NCBI RefSeq assembly: GCF_009733925.1
Contig: NZ_WOEI01000031.1
Span: forward strand, 1-16,649
Source of the DNA: Streptobacillus canis
GTDB taxonomy: Bacteria; Fusobacteriota; Fusobacteriia; Fusobacteriales; Leptotrichiaceae
DNA: 16,649 nt
Reading direction: 5' to 3'
Both the position numbers and the translations under genes were made by a program. Within the stretch, counting starts at the first letter, position 1, and every line of letters begins with the position of its first letter. Below, one piece after another: positions 8,199-16,027 of this stretch. The notes under the pieces are model-generated. The model ran no database searches and was not told the origin of the DNA. It worked only from the letters and a program-made list of their open reading frames with translations.

Positions 8199-9560
8199 TT
8201 AACCACCTAAAATGTCATTTAAATTGCTTATTCTCTTTTTAACCGCTATTATTATTACCGAATCATTTTGTTCTAATGATAAGTTACCATCTGCAACTAT
8301 AAATTGTCCTTTTCTTACTACTCCAGCTACTATTATCCCACTTGCAAGTTTTAAATCTTTTAAAGTAATTCCAGTATGTGTAAATGTTTCATTTACTTTA
8401 AATTCTAATGCTTCAACCTTATTTGAAGCTAATCTATGTACTGCATCTGCTGATATTTGTACACCATTTTCTATAGATCTAACATAAGTTAATATATTTC
8501 CTGTAATTACATCACGAGGAGTAAATACATTATTTAAACCTAATTCTTTAATTAATTCAGAATAAGTTCCTTGATTTACTTTAGTTATTATCTTTTTGAT
8601 TTTTTTAGTTTTAGCATAAAGTGATAATATTATATTTATTTCATCATTACCTGTTAATGAAACGAAGGCATCTGTATTAATTATCCCTTCTTCTTCAAGT
8701 AATGTTTGGTTAGTTCCATCTCCATAAATTATTGTAGCTTGCGGAAGTAATTCTGCCATTTCTTCACAAACTTGTAGATTAGAATCAATAATCTTAATAT
8801 CTAGTCCCATTTTAATTAATTCTTGGCATAGATAATATGAGATTTTACCTCCTCCAACTATAACTACACTGCTTGTAATATCTTCACATTTATTATCTAC
8901 TATATTTACTATCTTAGGTATTTCTTTATTACCTGCTATTATATGTAACATATCTCCTTTTGCAAGTTTAAAATTACCACTAGGTACAAATACCTCATTT
9001 TCTCTTTCTACCGCACAAACTAACATTTTAATAGCATAATTTGTATAAATTTCTGATAATTTTAAGTCAATAAGCTTGTTTCCTTCTTCAAGTTTAAATG
9101 ATAATATATCAACTAATCCTTTTGAAACTGATTCTATTTTAAAATCACCTATAAATTTAAATTGATTAGCTATTTCTTTAGCTGTTCTAAGTTCAGGGTT
9201 AATTGCATAGTCTATATTCAAGTTTCTTCTAATGAAGCTTCCTTGTTTAGCATATTCTTTACCTCTAATTCTAGCTACTACACTTTTAGCACCTAATCTT
9301 TTTGATAACATACAGCATACTATATTAAATTCGTCACTAGATGTTACAGCTATTACTAGATCTGCTGTTTGTATACCTGCTTCTAATAATACTTTTTCAT
9401 CTATCCCATCTCCATTTAAACATAGTACATCTGAGTTATTATTTAATTCTTCAAGTCTAGCCATTTTCTTATCAATTACTGTAATATCATGGCCTTCTGA
9501 TTGTAGTTGTCTTACTAGTGAATTACCTACTTTACCATTACCTACAACTATAACTTTCAT
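8199..9560 (-). CDS. trkA: Trk system potassium uptake regulatory protein TrkA
   Basis: The cytoplasmic nucleotide-binding ring subunit that gates TrkH. At 453 residues it contains two RCK units, each a Rossmann RCK_N domain plus a TrkA_C domain. The first Rossmann loop is GNGKVG (7-12) with acidic D30 at the end of strand 2, as expected for NAD(H) binding. The second loop is GGGKIS (236-241), in which the last glycine is replaced by serine, with D259 at the end of strand 2; this half may bind nucleotide differently. NPELRTAKEIA (121-131) is a typical TrkA segment. The ribosome site AAGGAG lies at 9566-9571. A hairpin separates the gene from nusB; trkH follows 2 bases after its stop. Confidence 0.96.
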   Translation of the reverse strand: MKVIVVGNGKVGNSLVRQLQSEGHDITVIDKKMARLEELNNNSDVLCLNGDGIDEKVLLEAGIQTADLVIAVTSSDEFNIVCCMLSKRLGAKSVVARIRGKEYAKQGSFIRRNLNIDYAINPELRTAKEIANQFKFIGDFKIESVSKGLVDILSFKLEEGNKLIDLKLSEIYTNYAIKMLVCAVERENEVFVPSGNFKLAKGDMLHIIAGNKEIPKIVNIVDNKCEDITSSVVIVGGGKISYYLCQELIKMGLDIKIIDSNLQVCEEMAELLPQATIIYGDGTNQTLLEEEGIINTDAFVSLTGNDEINIILSLYAKTKKIKKIITKVNQGTYSELIKELGLNNVFTPRDVITGNILTYVRSIENGVQISADAVHRLASNKVEALEFKVNETFTHTGITLKDLKLASGIIVAGVVRKGQFIVADGNLSLEQNDSVIIIAVKKRISNLNDILGG

Positions 9561-9578
9561 TAATTCTCCTTCTAAGTT

Positions 9579-9602
9579 AAAACTGCACCTAAGTGCAGTT
9601 TC
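9579..9602 (-). terminator. Hairpin between nusB and trkA (terminator or attenuator)
   Basis: AAACTGCAC (9580-9588) and GTGCAGTTT (9593-9601) form a 9-bp stem with a 4-base loop two bases past the nusB stop. On the minus strand the stem runs into TTTTAACTT, then the trkA ribosome site. The T-run is short, and I see no separate trkA promoter in this gap, so partial read-through into trkA-trkH is likely. Confidence 0.7.
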
Positions 9603-9603
9603 T

Positions 9604-10005
9604 CTATTTTTCTATACTTTTAATTAAATCTCCTAAAATTCCATTTATGAAATTTTTAGTTGTTTCATCACCATATGTTTTAGCTAATTCAACAGCTTCA
9701 TTGATAACTATTTCATGTCCTATTTCTTCAACTAATATTTCAAAAAAAGCCATTTTAAGTATTACTTTTTCTGGATTTGCAAGTCTTGAAAAAGTCCATC
9801 CTTTAATTCTTTCTTTTATTTTTTCAACTACTTCTTTTTCATTTAAAATGAAGTTATCTAAATAGTTTTCTAAAAATTCTCTTTTTGCTTTACTTATTTT
9901 TAAAGTTTCTAACACTTCATTTTTTCTCACAGATATATCTGATCCAACAACTTCGTGTTCGAATAATATTTTAAAAATTTCATCTCTTACTTCTCTTTGA
10001 GTCAT
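9604..10005 (-). CDS. nusB: Transcription antitermination factor NusB
   Basis: A small all-helical RNA-binding protein. With NusE (ribosomal protein S10) it binds boxA RNA and promotes antitermination on rRNA operons. The 133-residue length is normal. The N-terminal REVRDEIFKILFE (4-16), the central NPEKVILKMAFFEILV, and the C-terminal VINEAVELAKTYG followed by KNFINGILG are diagnostic. GGAG at 10012-10015 precedes the ATG. It lies 14 bases after amaP. Linkage of nusB to an asp23-type gene is also seen in Firmicutes (yqhY-nusB in Bacillus). Confidence 0.95.
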   Translation of the reverse strand: MTQREVRDEIFKILFEHEVVGSDISVRKNEVLETLKISKAKREFLENYLDNFILNEKEVVEKIKERIKGWTFSRLANPEKVILKMAFFEILVEEIGHEIVINEAVELAKTYGDETTKNFINGILGDLIKSIEK

Positions 10006-10019
10006 TACTATCTCCGTTC

Positions 10020-10610
10020 TTAAAATTCAGGTGTTGTTTCAACTATTTCTTCATCACTTAATTTATTTAAAGTAACATCTTCTACTGTAACTGTATCAAA
10101 GATTTTTTCTTGATTTATCTTAGTAATTTTTAGACTTACATCTTTAACTACTACTCCAGTCATAAGTACTACATATTCTTTTAATTCATTTTGAATAGCT
10201 GATAATCTATCGTTTAAGTTTTCAATGTTATATGTTTCAACACTAGCGTTGATTAATATTTTTGAAAAATATGAATGTGAAGTAACTTTAGCTGTTCTTA
10301 TTAATTGTTTTTGTTCTAAGAATACTTTAGAAATTTCATTAATAGTGTTTAAGTCTACTTCTACTTTTCCGTTTTTACCTTGAGATTTAATTATTTTTGG
10401 TTTTTTAAATAGTTTTTCAATTAATGATAATAGTAATATTACTAAATATCCTATTGCAACAAATCCCGCAAATTTTAAATATCCTAAATATGGAACTAAT
10501 TCATCAAAATATGTTGTATAAAAGAATGTATCTGAAATTGTCATATATCCTAATAATGGTAACATTAAGAAGAATACAATTTTAATTAAGCTTGCTAAAA
10601 ATCTAAACAT
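10020..10610 (-). CDS. amaP: Alkaline shock response membrane anchor protein AmaP
   Basis: In Staphylococcus aureus AmaP anchors Asp23 to the cytoplasmic membrane. This 196-residue protein has the expected design: two hydrophobic segments at about 5-25 and 43-68 forming an N-terminal hairpin, a basic stretch (KLFKKPKIIK), then a cytoplasmic domain of about 80-165 with the alternating pattern of the Asp23 fold (for example VVVKDVSLKITKI). It overlaps asp23 by 8 bases and uses the ribosome site GAGGAAG (10614-10620) inside asp23, so the two products are probably made in a fixed ratio. Assignment rests on topology, context and general resemblance. Confidence 0.85.
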   Translation of the reverse strand: MFRFLASLIKIVFFLMLPLLGYMTISDTFFYTTYFDELVPYLGYLKFAGFVAIGYLVILLLSLIEKLFKKPKIIKSQGKNGKVEVDLNTINEISKVFLEQKQLIRTAKVTSHSYFSKILINASVETYNIENLNDRLSAIQNELKEYVVLMTGVVVKDVSLKITKINQEKIFDTVTVEDVTLNKLSDEEIVETTPEF

Positions 10611-10974
10611 TTTCTTCCTCCTTCATTACTTCTTTCACTATATTAGTTACTTTAACGTTTACTTCATTTACTCTTATGCCAGTTAATTTTTCTACATTTA
10701 CTTTTACAACTTCTTGGAAGTTTTTAACAACTTCTACTATATTTTTACCAAAAGCTATAACTATTCCAAGATCTATAACACATTCAGTTTCTCCTAATTC
10801 TACATCAATGAATTTAACATTCCCTAATTTAGTTAGGTTTTTAAGAATATTTATACCTTCTACTTTGCTTGTTTTATCTGAAATACCTATTACTCCATCC
10901 ACTTCTGTAACACTTTCTAATACTATATCAGTAATTACACTTGGAGATATTTCTATTCTACCAAAATTATTCAT
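10603..10974 (-). CDS. Asp23/Gls24 family envelope stress response protein
   Basis: A 123-residue cytoplasmic protein of the Asp23/Gls24 (DUF322) family. The opening GRIEISPSVITDIVLESVTEVDGVIGI pattern (from residue 5) is the family signature, followed by beta-rich VKFIDVELGE and VIDLGIVIAFGKNI and the closing TGIRVNEVNVKVTNIV. Family members accumulate at the membrane under alkaline or cell-wall stress and are held there by AmaP, which is encoded immediately downstream. It has a strong ribosome site (AGGAGG, 10981-10986) and its own promoter just upstream, so it can be expressed independently of dnaE. The two-gene pair is tied to nusB in one operon. Confidence 0.93.
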   Translation of the reverse strand: MNNFGRIEISPSVITDIVLESVTEVDGVIGISDKTSKVEGINILKNLTKLGNVKFIDVELGETECVIDLGIVIAFGKNIVEVVKNFQEVVKVNVEKLTGIRVNEVNVKVTNIVKEVMKEEENV

Positions 10975-11003
10975 ATTATTCCTCCTATTTTTACTTATAC
11001 CTT

Positions 11004-11032
11004 ATTATATCAATTGCATATCTTTTATTCAA
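11004..11032 (-). promoter_or_regulatory. Internal promoter for asp23-amaP-nusB
   Basis: On the minus strand TTGAAT (11027-11032) and TATAAT (11004-11009) are 17 bases apart, with TGA just before the -10. This is the best promoter in the window. Its -35 overlaps the dnaE stop codon and the preceding threonine codon, so the dnaE terminus and the promoter share bases. Confidence 0.82.
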
Positions 11033-14000
11033 GTTTTTATTTGTAATCTAACATTGTTCTTACCTAAAAACTCTACCATTTTTTCTACAAATTCTCTATC
11101 TAAGGTAATATGTCTTACATTTTTTTGTTTATTTTCTCCAAAATATATATTAAGAGTGTCTTCACCTTTGCTTTCTAATATATATTTTTTAATTTCATCT
11201 TTAAACTCAAAATTTTCATCTATCTTAATACTAATATTATATCTTGAAAAGTCATTTATTGCAAAGGCATCCACAATATTATGTCTGTTATTATCTAAAC
11301 TTGTTGATTTAAAACAAACTATATTACCTTTTTCTATTATTTTAGCAACTTTGGTATATTCTTTAGGGAAGATTAAATATTCTTTACTTCCATCCATACT
11401 AAATATATTTACTATACTCATTAATTCATTTTTCTTAGTAACCCTATTATTTTCTGTTTCTATATATCCTATAGTGTAGTCACTACTTGTAAATATATTG
11501 TACACTAATTCATTTTTTAGTATTTGAGTATTCTTCATACTAAGTTTAATATATTCTTTTTCAAGTTTTATTATCTCATCTATACTATATTCTCCAGTTT
11601 CTACCCATTCATATTCCTTTACTTCCATACTCATGTTTAGAAATAGGGATGAGTAAATATCTGTATCTGCTTTTATTTTTTTATCAGCCCATTTTATAGC
11701 GTCTTGTAAGTTTACTATTAGTTTTTTTCTTTCTATATTAAATTCATCAAATGCTCCTGAGTATATTAATCCTTCAAGATTACTCTTATTAAGGAATCTA
11801 CATCTTTGTATAAAGTCAAGGAAATCTTTAAACTTACCACTTTTTTGTCTTTCTTCTACTACATCCTTAGCAGTTTTTTCCGACATTTCCTTTAAAGCAC
11901 TTAAAGGTATTCTAATACCATTTTCTTGTACTTCAAATACTTCTGTAGACTCATTAATACTAGGAGGATACATTTCTATATTTCTCTTAAGCATTTCAGC
12001 ATAACTGTTTACTAGTTTTTTCTCTACTTTTAATTCAGTAGTTAATAGACTAGCGAAGAATTCTCTTGGATATTTAGCCTTTAAATATGCTGTTTGATAA
12101 GTAATATTTGCATAACTTATTGCATGGGCCTTATTAAATCCATAATTACCAAAATTCTCTATTAAATCATATATTTTTTCAGCTCTATCTTTAGATATAG
12201 TCGCATTTTCTATAAATGTTTTTCTGTTTTGTTTTAATAATTCAGCATTTTTCTTACCTATAGCTTTTCTTAATTCATCAGCTTTAGCAAGTGAATAACC
12301 TGATATTTTTTGAGCTATTTGCATTACTTGCTCTTGATAAACAAGAACTCCATATGTAGGTGCTAATATTTCTTCTAAAAAAGGGTCTATATATTTAACC
12401 TTAATATTCTTATTATTCTTAGTTGCTATTAAATTAGGAATTAATCCACTTTCTAAAGGTCCTGGTCTATATAGGGCAAGAAGCAAGGCTATATCTTCTA
12501 ATGAATGTATTTTTAAATTCATAGCAAGTTGTGTTATTCCTCTTGATTCACATTGGAATATACCCATAGTGCTTCCTGTATTTAAAAGCTCATAGGCTTC
12601 CTTACATTCAGGAAGATTATATATATCCATATCTTTTCCTATTTTCTTAACTACAGTTTTTATTACGTTTAGATTTTTTAAACCAAGAACATCCATTTTA
12701 AGATATCCTAGTGATTCTAAAATACTAGCTTCAAACTGTATTTGATAATCTTTAGTATAACTATCATAACTAAGTGGTAAATTCTCCCTCATATCCTCTT
12801 TTGTAATTATTACTCCAGCTGCATGAGTTGAACTATTTTTAAGTTTTCCTTCTATTCTTTTAGCATATTCTATTAAAGTTTTTACCATTTCTCTATTATC
12901 TTCTAATCCATCTAAAGATAGTTCTTTAGATTCATCTAGTAATTTTCTGATATTTTTTTCTGGTATTTCAAAAACTCTAGCTAAATCTTTAAGCGCAAGA
13001 GTTGGTTTAAAAGTAGAAAAAGTAATGATTTGACTTACATTTCTACTTCCATATGTTTGTTTAATATATTCAATAAGATCCATTCTTCTTTCTTGTTCTA
13101 TATCCACATCTATATCTGGCATAGATATTCTTTCTGGATTTAAGAATCTTTCAAAGATTAGTCCATATTTTATAGGGTCAAGTTCTGTAATACCTAATAG
13201 GTATGAAATTATTGATCCTGCAGCAGATCCCCTTCCAGGACCTACAAATATATCATTTTCTTTAGCATATTTTATGAAGTCTTGTACTATTAAAAAGTAT
13301 TTTATATATCCCATTTTATCTATTACATTTAATTCATAATCTATTCTATCTTGTATCTCTTTAGTAATATTAGGATATTTAATTTTTTTGTTTTTCTCTA
13401 ATATTTGTAATATATATTCTCTCTCATTTAATCCATCTGGAATTTTAATTAATGGAAATTCAACATTTTTTTCATCTAAAACTATATCTATATTTTCTAT
13501 TAATTTTTCTAAATCATTAGATGGTTTTCTATCTTCTAAGAAATGTAATCCATCTTGTTTTTTATCATTTTGTACTGTTTTTAAAGTTCTATTTTCTTTA
13601 ATTGCAGCAAAGATTTTTTGTAATATTTTATCTTTTTTATCTACATAATACATTTCATTTACTTCTACATTTTTAACATTTAATTCTTCTATTAATTTAT
13701 CAAACATTAATCTTTGATAATCATGCATAGTAAATGCAGGTATTTCAAGTATTACTTCTATTTTTTCAAGTAAATTTTCTAATACCTTTTTTGATTTGTT
13801 ATAGTCATTCTTTAATATATTTGCAACAAGTTCTGAATTTACTCCACCAGATAATATATATATATTTTCACTATGTTTTTGTAAGTCTTCCATTAGTATG
13901 AAATTTTTATCATACTCACTTCTTTCATAACTTATTGTTGATAACATGTAAATATCTCTAACTCCTTGTTCATTTTTAGCAAGTAAAGTTAAAGAATAAA

Positions 14001-14220
14001 GGTTTTCTTCATCAATTATACCTTTTAAGTATATTTCTATACCTATTATTGGTTTAATACCATTTTTTTTGCATGAGTTATAGAATTTAAGGGCTGCAAA
14101 CATGCTAAAGTCAGTTATTGCTAATGTTTTAACATCTAATTCTTTAGCCTTGTTTATATATTCATCTATACTTCCTACTCCTTCAAGTAAAGAGTATTCA
14201 CTATGTATTCTTCTTAACAT
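11029..14220 (-). CDS. dnaE: DNA polymerase III alpha subunit, DnaE type
   Basis: Catalytic subunit of the replicative C-family polymerase. The 1063 residues contain an N-terminal PHP domain (about 1-200), the polymerase core, helix-hairpin-helix and an OB-like C-terminal region (about 900-1063). The catalytic aspartates are in PDIDVD (D369, D371) and KMDVLGL (D510); GPGRGSAAGS precedes the first. The PHP metal site looks degenerate: motif 1 reads LRRIHSEYS with two expected histidines lost (L2, R4), and motif 2 reads ITDFS (35-39) with the histidine replaced by F38, much as in E. coli DnaE. It therefore probably lacks PHP exonuclease activity. The usual clamp-binding position holds YSSLF (856-860), lacking the leading glutamine. 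It lies 12 bases after the desulfurase gene and has no obvious terminator. Confidence 0.97.
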   Translation of the reverse strand: MLRRIHSEYSLLEGVGSIDEYINKAKELDVKTLAITDFSMFAALKFYNSCKKNGIKPIIGIEIYLKGIIDEENLYSLTLLAKNEQGVRDIYMLSTISYERSEYDKNFILMEDLQKHSENIYILSGGVNSELVANILKNDYNKSKKVLENLLEKIEVILEIPAFTMHDYQRLMFDKLIEELNVKNVEVNEMYYVDKKDKILQKIFAAIKENRTLKTVQNDKKQDGLHFLEDRKPSNDLEKLIENIDIVLDEKNVEFPLIKIPDGLNEREYILQILEKNKKIKYPNITKEIQDRIDYELNVIDKMGYIKYFLIVQDFIKYAKENDIFVGPGRGSAAGSIISYLLGITELDPIKYGLIFERFLNPERISMPDIDVDIEQERRMDLIEYIKQTYGSRNVSQIITFSTFKPTLALKDLARVFEIPEKNIRKLLDESKELSLDGLEDNREMVKTLIEYAKRIEGKLKNSSTHAAGVIITKEDMRENLPLSYDSYTKDYQIQFEASILESLGYLKMDVLGLKNLNVIKTVVKKIGKDMDIYNLPECKEAYELLNTGSTMGIFQCESRGITQLAMNLKIHSLEDIALLLALYRPGPLESGLIPNLIATKNNKNIKVKYIDPFLEEILAPTYGVLVYQEQVMQIAQKISGYSLAKADELRKAIGKKNAELLKQNRKTFIENATISKDRAEKIYDLIENFGNYGFNKAHAISYANITYQTAYLKAKYPREFFASLLTTELKVEKKLVNSYAEMLKRNIEMYPPSINESTEVFEVQENGIRIPLSALKEMSEKTAKDVVEERQKSGKFKDFLDFIQRCRFLNKSNLEGLIYSGAFDEFNIERKKLIVNLQDAIKWADKKIKADTDIYSSLFLNMSMEVKEYEWVETGEYSIDEIIKLEKEYIKLSMKNTQILKNELVYNIFTSSDYTIGYIETENNRVTKKNELMSIVNIFSMDGSKEYLIFPKEYTKVAKIIEKGNIVCFKSTSLDNNRHNIVDAFAINDFSRYNISIKIDENFEFKDEIKKYILESKGEDTLNIYFGENKQKNVRHITLDREFVEKMVEFLGKNNVRLQIKT

Positions 14221-14232
14221 GTTGCCTCCTTC

Positions 14233-15345
14233 CTATATTATTCTTTCTAATACCTCTATAAAATAGTCTATTTCTTCTTTAGTATTTTGTAATGAAAGGC
14301 TTAATCTAATAGAAGCTTTAGCTTCTTCTTCAGTTAATCCTTGATCCATTAGTACATTTGATGGCTTCATCGCTCCACTTTGGCATGCTGATCCACCTGA
14401 AACATATATACCATTCATATCAAGTAATGGTAACATGTATTCTATATCTTTACCTTTAATTTGTATATTAACAATATGTGGTATAGTATGTTTAGTATTA
14501 TTAATTACAACATTTCCATTAAATTTAGCTATTTTTTCTTCTAAATATGTTCTTAAATCTTGTATATGTTTAAGATTTTCTTCTAAATGATTTGCTAGAT
14601 ATTCATATACCTTAGCTGAAAAAAGTATAGAATGTAAATTTTCAGTTCCTGCTCTTCTATTTTTTTCTTGATGTCCTCCATGCATATATTTTTCTAAACT
14701 AAATTTAGGATTAATATATGCAAAACCACATCCTTTAGCAGCATGTAATTTATGGAAAGAAGCTGATATTCCATCTATATTGAAACTAGATAAGTCTAGT
14801 TTTTCTCTAAGTATTATTTGTGTCATGTCACTGTGGAAGAAAATATTTTTACCTTTTAGTACATTCCCTACTTCTTCTATAGGCATCCTTACTCCTGTTT
14901 CATTATTAACAGCCATAAGTGATACTAGTATTGTATCTTCTCTTACTTCTTTAAGTATGCTTTCAGTTTCAACTAATCCTTCTTTATTTGGTTTAACATA
15001 GCTTACACTAAATCCTTTTTCTTCTAAGTATCCACATACATTTAATACACTAGGGTGCTCTATAGAAGAAGTAATAATATGTCCTTTTCCTTTCTTAAGG
15101 GCTACACCCTTAATTATCATATTATTTGCTTCTGTAGCTCCTGATGTAAAAAATATATTTTTAGATAAAACATTTAAGTCTTTTGCTAATATATCTCTAG
15201 CTTTTTCTAGATTATATCTAGATTTTTTACCTAAACTATGAGTTGATGAAGCATTAGCAAAAGTATTAGTATATATTTCTAAAAGTTCATCTTTAAAATT
15301 ATCTAAAATTCTTGTTGTTGCAGCGTTATCTAAGTATACTTTCAT
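14233..15345 (-). CDS. Cysteine desulfurase, NifS/IscS class
   Basis: A PLP enzyme that moves sulfur from cysteine to an enzyme persulfide for Fe-S clusters or tRNA thiolation. The 370-residue protein begins with YLDNAATT (4-11), has SGATEANN (68-75), EHPSV with the PLP-stacking H97, and HSDMTQ with D173 and Q176. The PLP lysine is K199 in SFHKLHAAKG, and the persulfide cysteine is C321 in SGGSACQSG, the class I signature. Some segments deviate from consensus: SFHK for SGHK, and GGHQEKNRRAGTEN for the common GGGQERGLRSGTEN. No iscU, mnmA or thiI lies nearby, so the sulfur acceptor is unclear. GAAGGA at 15351-15356 sets the start. It is the first gene of the dnaE run. Confidence 0.93.
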   Translation of the reverse strand: MKVYLDNAATTRILDNFKDELLEIYTNTFANASSTHSLGKKSRYNLEKARDILAKDLNVLSKNIFFTSGATEANNMIIKGVALKKGKGHIITSSIEHPSVLNVCGYLEEKGFSVSYVKPNKEGLVETESILKEVREDTILVSLMAVNNETGVRMPIEEVGNVLKGKNIFFHSDMTQIILREKLDLSSFNIDGISASFHKLHAAKGCGFAYINPKFSLEKYMHGGHQEKNRRAGTENLHSILFSAKVYEYLANHLEENLKHIQDLRTYLEEKIAKFNGNVVINNTKHTIPHIVNIQIKGKDIEYMLPLLDMNGIYVSGGSACQSGAMKPSNVLMDQGLTEEEAKASIRLSLSLQNTKEEIDYFIEVLERII

Positions 15346-15375
15346 ACATGTCCTTCTTCCTTTTATTTTTAATAT

Positions 15376-15384
15376 ATTTTAACA
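15376..15384 (-). promoter_or_regulatory. Promoter of the cysteine desulfurase-dnaE unit
   Basis: On the minus strand TAAAAT (15376-15381) is preceded by TGT (15382-15384), an extended -10. The position 17 bases upstream falls in a T-run (TTCTTT) and is only a weak -35. This promoter is back to back with that of the plus-strand secreted-protein gene. Confidence 0.5.
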
Positions 15385-15446
15385 CGAAAAAGCAAAAAAA
15401 AGAATAGCTGCTTGAATACTTACTTAAAAATGAAATATATCATAAA

Positions 15447-15475
15447 TTGAAGTTAAAGCATGCTTTTGATAAAAT
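15447..15475 (+). promoter_or_regulatory. Promoter of the secreted-protein/DUF1294 pair
   Basis: TTGAAG (15447-15452) and TAAAAT (15470-15475) are 17 bases apart with TGA before the -10. Transcription would start about 25 bases before the ATG at 15506, leaving room for the ribosome site GAAAGGG (15492-15498) in a short leader. Confidence 0.72.
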
Positions 15476-15505
15476 TATATATATTACATTTGAAAGGGCA
15501 GATTA

Positions 15506-16027
15506 ATGAAAAAATTATTTACAATTGTTTTATTCACATTCTCATTTTTAGCTTTCACAAATAACGATGGAGCTTTAGATCAAAAATTCCTATTATCAAA
15601 TTTAAATTTTGATAATGTAAAAGTATATGAAAAATACAAAGAAGTACATGCAAGAAAAGCTGTAGTAGGTGAAGTTATATTAACTATTACTGCAGATGGT
15701 AAAGAAACACAAAATACAGCAAAAGAAGGAGATTTTGTAGTTAAAAATCTTACTGGTGCTGGAGAAATGTATATTTTAACTGCTAAAAAATTCAATGCAA
15801 GATATGAATTAAAAGAAAATATTGATGAAACTTGGTCTTTATATAAACCATTAGGAAAAGTAAAAGCATTACAAGTTAAACTAGAAACTAGTTCTAAAGA
15901 AATATACATATTAGCTCCATGGGGAGAAAAAATGGTAGTTAAAGATGGAGATTTCCTAGTAACTCCATTAGATAATAGCGAAGTTTATAGAATAGCTGAA
16001 AAAGAATTTTACGAGACTTATAGATAA
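15506..16027 (+). CDS. Secreted protein of two related halves (function unknown)
   Basis: The 173-residue product starts with a basic MKK and a hydrophobic stretch to about residue 17, a typical Sec signal peptide, so it is probably periplasmic or surface-exposed. No cysteine suitable for a lipobox is present. The mature part appears duplicated: residues about 41-102 and 113-173 both begin Y-K, alternate beta-like hydrophobic residues, then carry GDFVVKNL (75-82) and GDFLVTPL (148-155), a tyrosine-isoleucine/leucine strand (MYILTAKKF, VYRIAEKEF) and a final ARY or ETY. The GDF-V and K/E-F-x-x-x-Y pattern recalls PGDYG-type domains, but that is a guess. It is translationally coupled to the DUF1294 gene through TAATG. 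Confidence 0.75.
   Translation: MKKLFTIVLFTFSFLAFTNNDGALDQKFLLSNLNFDNVKVYEKYKEVHARKAVVGEVILTITADGKETQNTAKEGDFVVKNLTGAGEMYILTAKKFNARYELKENIDETWSLYKPLGKVKALQVKLETSSKEIYILAPWGEKMVVKDGDFLVTPLDNSEVYRIAEKEFYETYR

Noticed and set aside
10676..11479. A 267-codon plus-strand open frame
   Set aside because: It lies antisense to asp23 and dnaE, both strongly supported; its product is low-complexity Ser/Thr/Leu/Ile/Phe-rich, as expected from the complement of AT-rich genes.
15346..15505. Possible riboswitch or small RNA in the divergent intergenic region
   Set aside because: The 160 bases are AT-rich with two back-to-back promoters and no stable long stem or recognisable aptamer.
15580..15909. Minus-strand open frame over the secreted-protein gene
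   Set aside because: The plus-strand gene has a promoter, ribosome site and signal peptide; the antisense frame has none of these.
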